Origin: an uncultured Clostridia bacterium
GTDB lineage: Bacteria > Bacillota > Clostridia > Oscillospirales > Acutalibacteraceae
Direction of reading: 5' to 3'
Length of the DNA stretch: 64,000 nt
NCBI GenBank assembly: GCA_946187325.1
Contig: CAMHQC010000007.1
Span: forward strand, 24,291 to 88,290
Of this stretch, positions 35,860 to 44,304 are shown in pieces; position 1 is the first letter of the stretch; each line of letters opens with the position of its first letter. The position numbers were made by a program, and so were the translations under genes. A model generated the notes under the pieces. It searched no databases and was not told the DNA's origin. It saw only the letters and a list, made by a program, of their open reading frames with translations.

Positions 35860-36605
35860 ATAGATACCTCCTTTACTATAGTTTCTTTACTGAATCTATC
35901 ATCAGGTAAAGAGTCTGTAATAACGCAACATTTATTCAGCTCGGAAAATGTTACGGGAAAGACCCTCCCGAATTTCGAGTTGTCCGCGAGTACAAACGCG
36001 GTGTAGCTTTTCTCGATAGCTGTCTGTTTTATCAGCGCTTCCTCAATATCGGGAGTGCTGAAGCCCGCTTGTAAATCTATTCCGTTCGTTCCGATAAACG
36101 CCTTTGAGAAGTTAAAGCTTCTTAAACTTGCTACACCCTCGGTGCCGATAATCGCTTCGGTGGTTTCTTTGATCCTGCCGCCGACAATATAGACCTTAAA
36201 GCCTCTGTGAATAAGCTTTCTGCCGTGGGTAATGCCGTTTGTGACGTAGGTTGCTTTATCATTAGTGATAAAGTCGATAAGCCTCGAGGTAGTAGTACCC
36301 GCGTCTATATAAACAAAGTCGCTGTCGTTGATGAGCGTCGCGACGTATTTCGCGATTTTGGTTTTTTCTTCGTGCATCTGAGTTTCACGAACGCTTACCT
36401 TATCTTCGAAAAAACCCTCGTTCTGTCGTATTGACGCCGCGCCTCCGAAGAACTTTCTAATCTTGCCTAACCGGTCTAAAGCGGTGAGGTCGCGTCTTAT
36501 GGTGGACTCCGAGGTATCGAGTTCCGAGGATAGTTCAGCGACAGTTACGGTATTTCTGTCATTAATAATATCAAGTATTAGTTTATATCGCTCTTGGCTG
36601 AGCAT
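35856..36605 (-). CDS. fruR: DeoR-family repressor of the fructose operon
   Basis: 249 residues. The N-terminal winged helix (about 1-57) reads MLSQERYKLILDIINDRNTV, then VAELSSELDTSESTIRRDLT with the DeoR signature. The C-terminal effector half (about 75-245) has DFVYIDAGTTTSRL, where a sugar phosphate, probably fructose 1-phosphate, would bind. First gene of the operon and overlapping fruK, so it most likely represses its own operon. One near-consensus promoter drives all five genes. Confidence 0.92.
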   Translation of the reverse strand: MLSQERYKLILDIINDRNTVTVAELSSELDTSESTIRRDLTALDRLGKIRKFFGGAASIRQNEGFFEDKVSVRETQMHEEKTKIAKYVATLINDSDFVYIDAGTTTSRLIDFITNDKATYVTNGITHGRKLIHRGFKVYIVGGRIKETTEAIIGTEGVASLRSFNFSKAFIGTNGIDLQAGFSTPDIEEALIKQTAIEKSYTAFVLADNSKFGRVFPVTFSELNKCCVITDSLPDDRFSKETIVKEVSI

Positions 36606-36625
36606 ATTTAGTCACCTCTGATTGT

Positions 36626-36653
36626 ATTATACCACTCTCGATCATAAAGTCAA
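36626..36653 (-). promoter_or_regulatory. Promoter of the fruRKA-ptsHI operon
   Basis: Minus-strand TTGACT (36648-36653), 16-base spacer ending in GTGG, TATAAT (36626-36631), 20 bases before the fruR start. The remaining 36654-36919 is very AT-rich, has no gene and holds the divergent flavodiiron promoter. Confidence 0.7.
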
Positions 36654-36850
36654 TACAAAATGCTCAAAAATTTATTAATTTTTTGAAAAAATTTCGCCAT
36701 AATTGCAACAATAACGATATTTTTAGAATTCATATGATTAAAGTTAGTCATTTTTAAGCGAATAATTTGTCAAATTACTATATTAATTATTATAAATACC
36801 TTAAAACGAGAAAAATGTTTTGAAAAGTATCACTTTATAAAAAGTTTTTG

Positions 36851-36880
36851 TTGTAAATTCATATAAGAGTATGCTATACT
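36851..36880 (+). promoter_or_regulatory. Predicted promoter of the flavodiiron gene
   Basis: TTGTAA (36851-36856), 18-base spacer, TATACT (36875-36880), 39 bases before the start. Confidence 0.5.
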
Positions 36881-36919
36881 ATAGGTGCTTATTAATCAAA
36901 ATTCACAAGGAGGCGTTTT

Positions 36920-38710
36920 ATGTTTATTTCAAATGATATTAAGTACGTAGGAGTTAACGACCATAAGATCGATTTATTCGAAGGTCAGTATATCGTTCCC
37001 AACGGAATGGCGTACAACTCTTATGTTATTCTTGATAAGAAGGTTGCGGTTATGGATACCGTTGACCGTAATTTTACTCACGAATGGCTCAACAACCTCG
37101 AGGAAGCTCTCGACGGCAGAAAGCCCGATTATCTCGTAGTTCAGCATATGGAGCCTGACCACAGCGCGAATATCAAAAACTTTATGAACAACTATCCCGA
37201 GGCTGTTATCGTATCGAGCCAGAAGGCTTTTAATATGATGCAGAACTTCTTCGGAACTCAGTTCGAGGACAGACGAGTAGTTGTAAAAGAGGGAGATACT
37301 CTCGAGCTCGGAGAGCATACCCTTAACTTCGTAGGCGCTCCGATGGTTCACTGGCCCGAGGTTATCGTTACTTACGACAGCAAGGATAAGGTTCTTTTCT
37401 CGGCTGACGGCTTCGGTAAGTTCGGCGCTCTCGACGTTGACGAGGACTGGGCTTGCGAGGCAAGACGCTATTATATAGGTATAGTAGGTAAGTACGGCGC
37501 TCAGGTTCAGGCGCTTTTAAAGAAAGCCGCTACTTTAGATATTCAGACTATCTGTCCGCTTCACGGTCCGATTCTTTCCGAAAACCTCGGATATTACCTC
37601 GACCTCTATAACACATGGTCGAGCTACGGCGTAGAAACCGACGGAATTATGATTGCCTATACTTCCGTTTACGGCAACACCAAGAAAGCTGTTGAAATCC
37701 TCGCCGAGAAGCTCAGGGTTAAAGGCTGTCCCAAGGTTGTTGTTAACGACCTCGCGCGTGAGGATATGGCGGAGTGCGTCGAGGACGCTTTCCGTTACGG
37801 CAGAATTGTTCTCGCGACTACTACCTATAACGCAGAGATTTTCCCGTTTATGCGTGAGTTTATTAACCACCTCACCGAGCGCAACTTCCAGAATAAGACT
37901 ATCGGTCTTATCGAGAACGGCTCGTGGGCTCCGCTCGCGGCTAAAACTATGAAGAAAATGCTCGAGGGCTGTAAGAATATTGAGTACACCGATACTACGG
38001 TTAAAATTATGTCGGCTCTTAACGACGAAAGCTCAGAACAGCTCGAGAAGCTCGCCGACGAGCTCTGTAAGGACTATATGGCTCAGAACGACGAGACTGC
38101 CGATAAGAACGATATGACCGCTCTGTTTAACATCGGCTACGGACTTTATGTAGTTACCTCTAACGATGGCAAAAAGGATAACGGACTTATTGTAAACACT
38201 GTTACTCAGGTGACAAATTCCCCGAACCGTGTCGCTGTTTGTATAAATAAGCAGAATTACTCTCACCACGTTATCAAGGAAACAGGCAAGATGAACGTTA
38301 ACTGTCTTTCGGTTGAGGCTCCGTTTAAGGTGTTCGAGACCTTCGGATTCCAGAGCGGAAGAAACACCGATAAGTTTAAGGATTGCGAAAAGCTTTATTC
38401 CGATAACGGACTTGTATTCCTGCCGAAATACATCAACTCCTTTATGTCATTAAAGGTAGAGGATTATATCGACCTCGATACTCACGGAATGTTTATTTGC
38501 AGCGTTACCGAGGCGCGCGTAACCTCCGACAAGGAAACTATGACCTATACTTATTATCAGAACAACGTTAAGCCCAAGCCCGAGACCGACGGTAAAAAAG
38601 GCTGGGTATGTAAGGTATGCGGTTATGTTTACGAGGGAGAGGAGCTTCCCGACGACTTTATCTGTCCGCTTTGTAAACACGGCGCGGCTGACTTCGAGCC
38701 TATCGAGTAA
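36920..38710 (+). CDS. Flavodiiron protein with added flavin-reductase and rubredoxin domains
   Basis: 596 residues. Order: a metallo-beta-lactamase-like diiron domain (about 1-250) with the ligand motif HMEPDHS, a flavodoxin domain (about 255-395) starting IAYTSVYGNTKKAVEILAEK, a flavin-reductase-like FMN domain (about 400-540), and a rubredoxin (about 545-596) with VCKVCGYVY and CPLCKHG. Flavodiiron proteins reduce oxygen to water or NO to N2O in the cytoplasm. This composite probably takes electrons through its own rubredoxin. It has an AAGGAGG site, a strong promoter and its own terminator, as expected for a stand-alone oxygen-defence gene in an anaerobe. Confidence 0.92.
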   Translation: MFISNDIKYVGVNDHKIDLFEGQYIVPNGMAYNSYVILDKKVAVMDTVDRNFTHEWLNNLEEALDGRKPDYLVVQHMEPDHSANIKNFMNNYPEAVIVSSQKAFNMMQNFFGTQFEDRRVVVKEGDTLELGEHTLNFVGAPMVHWPEVIVTYDSKDKVLFSADGFGKFGALDVDEDWACEARRYYIGIVGKYGAQVQALLKKAATLDIQTICPLHGPILSENLGYYLDLYNTWSSYGVETDGIMIAYTSVYGNTKKAVEILAEKLRVKGCPKVVVNDLAREDMAECVEDAFRYGRIVLATTTYNAEIFPFMREFINHLTERNFQNKTIGLIENGSWAPLAAKTMKKMLEGCKNIEYTDTTVKIMSALNDESSEQLEKLADELCKDYMAQNDETADKNDMTALFNIGYGLYVVTSNDGKKDNGLIVNTVTQVTNSPNRVAVCINKQNYSHHVIKETGKMNVNCLSVEAPFKVFETFGFQSGRNTDKFKDCEKLYSDNGLVFLPKYINSFMSLKVEDYIDLDTHGMFICSVTEARVTSDKETMTYTYYQNNVKPKPETDGKKGWVCKVCGYVYEGEELPDDFICPLCKHGAADFEPIE

Positions 38711-38733
38711 TACACTATATATAGTATAACTAC

Positions 38734-38763
38734 GGAGTATGTGTAGATTTCTACGCATACTCC
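38734..38763 (+). terminator. Terminator after the flavodiiron gene
   Basis: A 13-bp stem, 38734-38746 with 38751-38763, loop ATTT, then TGATTTTTGT. Confidence 0.85.
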
Positions 38764-38803
38764 TGATTTTTGTCAATTTTATTGTACAATTTAGTAAAAT
38801 TTA

Positions 38804-38832
38804 TTGCAAATTAAGCAAAACTGTTGTATAAT
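38804..38832 (+). promoter_or_regulatory. Promoter of the alpha-amylase gene
   Basis: TTGCAA (38804-38809), 17-base spacer, TATAAT (38827-38832). A leader of about 90 bases follows. Confidence 0.75.
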
Positions 38833-38930
38833 TACTATAAACACGCGCTTGAGTTGGGCGGTTTAACCATTCGGCGCATTTAGTTTCGATTGATAATTCG
38901 AGAAAAAACTTAGATTTAGGAGGAATTTTG

Positions 38931-41900
38931 ATGAAAAAATCAACAAAAGTACTTTCTTTACTATTGAGCTTGGCTTTGGTTATAAGCTGTTTCGCGGGAA
39001 TGTCCGTGAGCACTGTATTCGCTGCGGGCAACTCTAAGTACAGCAAAGAGGAAGTTATTCTTCACTGCTGGAACTGGCCTGTAAGCACAATCCGGAAGAA
39101 TCTCCAGAAAATCGCGGAGTCGGGCTATACCGCTATTCAGACATCTCCGATAAACGGAATCATCGGCAGCGGTAATAATACTTCGGACAATACCGTTACT
39201 AACTGGTATCAGTTCTATCAGCCGAAGAACTATTCTATCGGCAACAAGATTTGTACCGAAAGCGAGTTTGAGACCTTATGTACCGAAGCTCACGCTCTCG
39301 GACTTAAAGTTATTGTTGACGTAGCCTTAAACCATACTACCGACCAGAAATCTTATGTATCGGGTATTACTCAGGATTATCATAATCAGGGCGGTATCTC
39401 TAACTGGGATGACCGTTGGCAGCAGACTCAAAAGGATATTACCGATATGCCGGACCTTAATACTAATAACACGACGCTTCAATCCCAGGCAAAAACGCTT
39501 CTTCAAAACATAATTGCCGCCGGAGCGGACGGCTTCCGTTTTGACGCGGCTAAGCATATCGAGCTTCCCTCGGACGATGAAATAAGCGGTTGCCCGACCT
39601 CGAACTACTGGCCGACAGTTTTAAACGGTCTCGGTGATAAGTTCTCTTACGGCGAGGTTCTTGCGGGACAGAATTGTCCGCTTACGGGATACTCAAAATA
39701 TATGAACGTTACGGGATCAGCCTACAGCGATACCGTGCGGAATAATATTACTAAAGATGAGCTTAACGCAGACGACCTCAGAGATTATAAAGCAGGTCTC
39801 GGCGGTGATAACCTTGTGTGTTGGGTAGAATCTCACGACGGCTATGTTCGCGATAATTACCAAATGCCTAAGTATCAGATTACCCGCGCTTGGGCGGCTC
39901 TTACAGCTCAGGGACTTAACACTCTTTATCTTGCCCGTCCTTACGGCAGCTCAACCTCGAATATGGAGGGCAGCAACAACACCTACGACGGCGGTAACGG
40001 CGATTACTTCGACGATGAGGTCGTAGGCGCTAACAAATTCCATAACGCTTGTAAGGGTACAGGCGTGTCCAATATTTATAACTACAATAATAACAAGCTG
40101 CTCGTTATCGAGAGAGGCAGCAAGGGTATTTGCTTTATTAATACCGGTTCGTCAAACGTCAGCGTTAGTGTTTCGACAAGTATGCCGTCAAAAACATACA
40201 AGGATCTTGCGCATAATACATCATTTACGGTAAGCGGAAACAAGCTTTCCGGAACAGTGCCTCCGGGAGTATACCCGGTAGCCTCGGGAGCTTCGGGTTC
40301 ATCAACCTCAACCGCCGACTACTACGTAAAGGGAGGCTTTAACAGCTGGGGCGATACCAACAAAATGACGGTTTCCGGTAATTTAGCGACCGCCGCAATC
40401 AATATTCCCGCCGGAACATATGAGTTTAAAATCGCTAACAGCGATGACGAATGGTTCGGCAACGACGGAACTATTGTTGATACTACGGAAACATCATCTT
40501 CTATAGGCTGGGAAATGAATTCCAATAATAACTGTAAGCTTCAGGCTTCGGGCGGAACTTATACATTTACATTTAATAAAGCTACGAAATATCTTATTAT
40601 AACTAAAGGCGGTTCCTCGGAGACTACGGACGTTACGGCGGCAACAGACGCAACGCCCACAACCGCTCCCGGCGGTAAATATACCGTAAAATTTACAAAC
40701 AACAAGGGCTGGAGTAACGTTTACCTCTACGCTTGGAACAGCACGACAGGCGCTAAAAACGCAGAATGGCCCGGAGTTCAGCTCACTAACAAAACTACAA
40801 ACGATTACGGTGAAGAACAGTTCACGGCGTCTATTGACGATTCATTCGACGGACTTATCTTTAACAACGGCAGCGGAACTCAGACAGTCAATATAACCAA
40901 CACCACCAGAGACGGCTCGATAACAGGCTACTATCCGAGCACTCAGACAAACGGTAAATGGGAGGTAGGTACATGGGAAGTTCAGGCGGCTTCTACAGCG
41001 GCTCCGACAGTTGCTCCTACAACCGCGGCTCCGACTACTGTCGCGCCGACAACAGCTCAGCCCACTACCGAGGCTCCCGAGCCGACAACAGTTGCTCCCA
41101 CAACCGCCGAGCCTACCACCGAAGCGGTAGAGCCGACTACAGCCGACCCCACAACGGCAGAACCTACAACCGAGGCAGTTGAGCCTACTACGACAGAAGC
41201 GGCAACTACCGCAATAAACGAACAGAGAGTTTATTTTAACCCGAGTTCCGATTGGACTGTAGATAACGCGCGCTTCGCGGTTAAGGTAATGGGATGGAAA
41301 TATTATACGGAACAGTGGTTTGAGTTAGAAGAAATCGGAAACGGTATATATACCGCCGATGTATCCTCCGACGCGTCTTGGGCAAGCTGTAAATTCGCGA
41401 GATTTGACCCTGAAACAAGCGGATTTGACGACCCGTGGAATGTATCCGCCGAAACAGGCTTTACTAACGGCTGGCTGTATACCATTAATGACGGCGAATG
41501 GGATAACGCGACGGGCGTATGGAGCGAGTATAATCCCGATGAGACAGAAGCTTCGACTACCGCCGAGCCTACAACGGCAGAGACCGATCCTATCGAGAAC
41601 GGCTATACCGATAAGAACGGAAAAGTTATCGACCTCGACGAAACTATGACGAAGCAGTCGGACGATACTCTCCTTTCGGATATCGACAATACGTTTAAGA
41701 ATCTCCAGCTTTTAGGCGTACAGAAGAAGAACGATACTAATAAAAACAGTATCAGATTCGTGTCCGTAATTAACAGCGAAATCGTTAAGGACGCGGCGGA
41801 CTACGGTTATATCGTAGCGGGCGCGGGCTTGGTAGATACGGCGAGAACAATCGTAGAAAGCTATAAGACGAGCGGAGAAATCCCCGCTAAGCATATGTTC

Positions 41901-42125
41901 AGCTGCAGAAACTCGAGCAACAAGATTAGCGGAAACTACGGAAATAAGGACGCCGATACTAAGTATAAATACGTAACCTTCGCGGTTAATAATATCGGCT
42001 CTAACGCCGTAGCGGCGATGTTCTACGTTAAGGACAATAACGGTAAGATGTACTACGCTCCTTATACAAACTCGAGCGGAACAACTTACGCAAGCTGCGC
42101 GGCTAACTGGGCGTCATTAAAGTAA
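38931..42125 (+). CDS. Secreted multidomain alpha-amylase (GH13 with starch-binding modules)
   Basis: 1064 residues from the ATG at 38931, 7 bases after AGGAGG. A signal peptide (1-31) leads to the GH13 barrel: VDVALNHTTD, DGFRFDAAKHIE (nucleophile Asp205), YGEVLAG (acid Glu242) and WVESHDGYV (Asp303). Then come an X25/CBM-like module (about 463-560, GGFNSWGDTN), a CBM26-like module (about 582-665, VYLYAWNS with AEWPGVQL), a Thr/Pro/Ala/Glu linker, another beta module (about 766-865), and a C-terminal domain (about 900-1064) shared with the protein at 44305. It cuts internal alpha-1,4 bonds of starch outside the cell. No dockerin or sorting signal is visible. Confidence 0.93.
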   Translation: MKKSTKVLSLLLSLALVISCFAGMSVSTVFAAGNSKYSKEEVILHCWNWPVSTIRKNLQKIAESGYTAIQTSPINGIIGSGNNTSDNTVTNWYQFYQPKNYSIGNKICTESEFETLCTEAHALGLKVIVDVALNHTTDQKSYVSGITQDYHNQGGISNWDDRWQQTQKDITDMPDLNTNNTTLQSQAKTLLQNIIAAGADGFRFDAAKHIELPSDDEISGCPTSNYWPTVLNGLGDKFSYGEVLAGQNCPLTGYSKYMNVTGSAYSDTVRNNITKDELNADDLRDYKAGLGGDNLVCWVESHDGYVRDNYQMPKYQITRAWAALTAQGLNTLYLARPYGSSTSNMEGSNNTYDGGNGDYFDDEVVGANKFHNACKGTGVSNIYNYNNNKLLVIERGSKGICFINTGSSNVSVSVSTSMPSKTYKDLAHNTSFTVSGNKLSGTVPPGVYPVASGASGSSTSTADYYVKGGFNSWGDTNKMTVSGNLATAAINIPAGTYEFKIANSDDEWFGNDGTIVDTTETSSSIGWEMNSNNNCKLQASGGTYTFTFNKATKYLIITKGGSSETTDVTAATDATPTTAPGGKYTVKFTNNKGWSNVYLYAWNSTTGAKNAEWPGVQLTNKTTNDYGEEQFTASIDDSFDGLIFNNGSGTQTVNITNTTRDGSITGYYPSTQTNGKWEVGTWEVQAASTAAPTVAPTTAAPTTVAPTTAQPTTEAPEPTTVAPTTAEPTTEAVEPTTADPTTAEPTTEAVEPTTTEAATTAINEQRVYFNPSSDWTVDNARFAVKVMGWKYYTEQWFELEEIGNGIYTADVSSDASWASCKFARFDPETSGFDDPWNVSAETGFTNGWLYTINDGEWDNATGVWSEYNPDETEASTTAEPTTAETDPIENGYTDKNGKVIDLDETMTKQSDDTLLSDIDNTFKNLQLLGVQKKNDTNKNSIRFVSVINSEIVKDAADYGYIVAGAGLVDTARTIVESYKTSGEIPAKHMFSCRNSSNKISGNYGNKDADTKYKYVTFAVNNIGSNAVAAMFYVKDNNGKMYYAPYTNSSGTTYASCAANWASLK

Positions 42126-42153
42126 TCACTTATTTACAGCATTTAAAAATATT

Positions 42154-42182
42154 AATGCCGACAGGGCTTTCCTGTCGGCATT
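42154..42182 (+). terminator. Terminator after the amylase gene
   Basis: Perfect 12-bp stem, 42154-42165 with 42171-42182, loop GCTTT. Confidence 0.8.
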
Positions 42183-42189
42183 ATTCAAA

Positions 42190-42229
42190 AACTCCACCCT
42201 TATCCCAGCTTTGAGATAAGGGTGGAGTT
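42190..42229 (-). terminator. Terminator of the minus-strand secreted Ig-like gene
   Basis: Perfect 15-bp stem, 42190-42204 with 42215-42229, 10-base loop. On the minus strand it is followed by TTTTGAATAA. Confidence 0.8.
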
Positions 42230-42239
42230 CATTTCAGTT

Positions 42240-43424
42240 TTAGAACCAGTTATTGTTGTAGTAATTTGTGCCTTCGCCTGTGATACAATAGTTCATCATA
42301 TTGGAGAATCTCGCGGGGCTTATGGCTGTGTTTGTGTATTCAAACACAACCTTTTCGCTATCCGAGAATTTACCGTTTTCGTCAGGGTTTTGAACTACCG
42401 CCTCGGTGATTACTCCATTTATTTTCTTTACAACAATCCTCTGCTGTATGCCGCTCGGACCGGCACGAAACTCGCCCGACATCACCTTCGCGATACCGTC
42501 GCTGTCGTAGGTACATGTGTAAGTACCGTTGAATCTGAGCCATTGCTTCGGTGTGTTTGTGTCCCAGTTAGCGTAGTAGCCTGAATTAACGCTTTTGGAG
42601 ATTATTCCGTTTTTGAGTGTAACGTTTACGGCGTCGGCTTCCTCCATTGTTTCTTCAATGTCGCTATTGGCAGTACTATGAGTTTCTTTCAGAAGAGATG
42701 TGAAATAATCGTTACCGTTAGCGTACGAATAGTAGGTATCGGTTGTGTTGTATTCCGATTTATAATGCACCTCGTATAATCTGCCCTTGCTATACTCCAT
42801 TGTTGTGGTATCGTCCGAACCGTCTTTTGTACAGATACACTTTACGGGTACACCGTTCTCAAAGGTGTATTCAAAAAATGTTTTGTTATGCTCATCCCCG
42901 TCTCCGTAGTCATATATTTCGTCAATAACTGTCGGATAAGCGTTTTTATACTCAAAAGTTTTCCTGTGCTCAAGCTCCCACTTCTTTGTATCGTAGTCAA
43001 ACTGATATACCTTAACTCCCTTTACAAGTCTGCAGGCTGTAGCCTTTTTTACTGTAAGTGTAAGCGTCGCGCTGAGCTTTTTTCTCTTGGAGCTTTTAGC
43101 CTTTGTTGTAACCGTAATTTTGGCTGTGCCTTCTTTTTTTGCCGTTACCTTAATCTTGCTGCCGCTGACCTTTACTGTCGCGACAGAGGTTTTGCTCGAC
43201 TTGGCTGTAAAAGCCTTTGAAGCCTTGCCGCTGACCTTGACAGTTACCGCGTAGGACTTTGCGGTTGTACTCTTTTTGTCAGGGATTGTTATTGTTGCCT
43301 TTTTGACAACGCTGATTGATTTTACATATTTCTTTGCGGACTTAGCCTGAGCGCAAATTACAAAAGCCGAAACACAGAGCGCCGCGCAAAGAAACACGCT
43401 GACAAGTTTTTTGAGATTTTTCAT
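42240..43424 (-). CDS. Secreted protein with bacterial Ig-like (BIG2-type) domain
   Basis: 394 residues. A signal peptide (about 1-27, ending AQA) is followed by an Ig-like domain (about 35-130), with the end of a BIG2 repeat in SVATVKVSGSKIKVTAKKEG and a Lys-rich surface. The remaining 260 residues (from KGVKVYQFDYDTKKWELE) form an unrecognised domain rich in Tyr, Asn and Thr, with YSKGRLYEVHYKSEYNT resembling wall-associated YD-type strands. There is no anchor motif. It is convergent with the amylase gene. TATAAT on the minus strand at about 43450 may be its -10. The function is unknown; surface or matrix binding is plausible. Confidence 0.7.
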   Translation of the reverse strand: MKNLKKLVSVFLCAALCVSAFVICAQAKSAKKYVKSISVVKKATITIPDKKSTTAKSYAVTVKVSGKASKAFTAKSSKTSVATVKVSGSKIKVTAKKEGTAKITVTTKAKSSKRKKLSATLTLTVKKATACRLVKGVKVYQFDYDTKKWELEHRKTFEYKNAYPTVIDEIYDYGDGDEHNKTFFEYTFENGVPVKCICTKDGSDDTTTMEYSKGRLYEVHYKSEYNTTDTYYSYANGNDYFTSLLKETHSTANSDIEETMEEADAVNVTLKNGIISKSVNSGYYANWDTNTPKQWLRFNGTYTCTYDSDGIAKVMSGEFRAGPSGIQQRIVVKKINGVITEAVVQNPDENGKFSDSEKVVFEYTNTAISPARFSNMMNYCITGEGTNYYNNNWF

Positions 43425-43632
43425 AGCTTACCTCCTGAAATTTTTTAGATTATAACACGGCGAAATTATTTTATAATTCCTTTTTTAATAATATTTCATA
43501 AATTGCGGAAAACATTATTTAAAACGCTCAATACCTGATTCACGGATTCAACGTGCTTGATATAATCCGAGAGGAAAGCTTAGTAATAATTCTTGACTTC
43601 GGGGAGGATTGAAAAGGTTGCAGTATCAAACC

Positions 43633-43705
43633 GAACCGACGTATGCCGAACGGCACGTACGATGATGAGAGAGGGGAACTCATAAACTCCCCCCCTACTC
43701 GATTT
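43633..43705 (+). mobile_element. Remnant 3' end of a group II intron (domains V and VI)
   Basis: GACGTATGCC-GAAC-GGCACGTACG (43639-43661) folds as group II domain V: a CGTA/TACG lower stem, a two-base CG bulge and a TGCC/GGCA upper stem. It is followed by GATGATGAGAGAGGGG and an AGGGGA..ACTCCCCC hairpin that ends in CTACTCGATTT, the usual domain VI and 3' splice end. No reverse-transcriptase frame lies upstream, where 43425-43632 is non-coding and AT-rich. So only the tail of a decayed intron remains. Recognition is by pattern. Confidence 0.6.
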
Positions 43706-43706
43706 G

Positions 43707-43815
43707 GTGACGGATGACGGATTGGTGACGGATGTAATTTTTCAATCCGTCACTCAAAAAACTCAGTATTTATCAGGGTTATAACCCTTAGTGACGGATG
43801 TGACGGATTAAATCG
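43707..43815. repeat. GTGACGGAT short-repeat patch
   Basis: GTGACGGAT occurs at 43707, 43725, 43791 and 43800 on the plus strand and inverted at 43745-43753, with a related TGACGGATT at 43715. A perfect 14-bp palindrome AGGGTTATAACCCT lies at 43775-43788. Spacing is irregular and there is no gene. From 43816 to 43906 the sequence is AT-rich with nothing recognised. Confidence 0.6.
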
Positions 43816-43906
43816 CGGAAACTATATAACTATAAAAAAGAATATATTTTATTATAGTTTATAAACAATAGGAAACAATGTGTCATCTGTCACTCGTCAA
43901 TAACAA

Positions 43907-43931
43907 CAGGGCGGTTTGTTATACCGCCCTG
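43907..43931. terminator. Hairpin, orphan
   Basis: CAGGGCGGT (43907-43915) pairs with ACCGCCCTG (43923-43931). No gene ends beside it. It may be left over from a lost gene. Confidence 0.5.
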
Positions 43932-44017
43932 ATTCTGATACATTATTTAACTTTTGCTCACTTCTTAGTTACTCTGGTTGTTACCTTTAGGTAATACGCC
44001 GCGTCCGCCGCGGATAG

Positions 44018-44179
44018 CTCGACTTACCCGAAACCCAGCAGTTTTTAAAGACGAGCGGTAACCGCGAGCTTTATCTCAGAGATCCCAGGGACGCGGTGGT
44101 CGTATTCGCGATTAAGGACGGAAAAAGCTTAGTCGAAGCTAATTTGGAGCTTGAAAAACAGGGCTTTAAGATATTTTAA
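44018..44179 (+). pseudogene. Fragment of a decayed coding region
   Basis: An open frame of 53 codons between TAG 44015 and TAA 44177, with no plausible start codon. The product reads about ...LPETQQFLKTSGNRELYLRD..., then a strand/helix pattern VVVFAIKDGKSLVEANLELE. Codon use is like the real genes of the window, and a good terminator follows at 44194. It is probably the 3' end of a gene whose front was lost in the same degraded patch as the intron tail. The family is not recognised. Confidence 0.35.
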
Positions 44180-44193
44180 TAGTAATATTGTAC

Positions 44194-44226
44194 AAACAGC
44201 CCGCGCATTATTTGTGCAGGCTGTTT
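44194..44226 (+). terminator. Terminator after the gene fragment
   Basis: AAACAGCC (44194-44201) pairs with GGCTGTTT (44219-44226), with a further GCGCA/TGTGC pairing inside. AATATTTTT follows. Confidence 0.7.
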
Positions 44227-44243
44227 AATATTTTTCGGTTTCA

Positions 44244-44272
44244 TTGAATTGGTAAAAATAATGTGGTAAAAT
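44244..44272 (+). promoter_or_regulatory. Promoter of the transglutaminase-like/peptide operon
   Basis: TTGAAT (44244-44249), 17-base spacer ending TGG (extended -10), TAAAAT (44267-44272). Confidence 0.6.
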
Positions 44273-44304
44273 AACCCTGGTTAGTGTGTTCGGAGATGAA
44301 TTTT

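Noticed and set aside
38931..42125. Cellulosome/amylosome component with a dockerin
   Set aside because: No DxNxDG-type dockerin repeats are present in the amylase or in the other secreted proteins, and no certain cohesin is present.
43707..43815. Possible CRISPR array
   Set aside because: The repeats are only 9 bases, irregularly spaced and partly inverted; there are no cas genes in the window.
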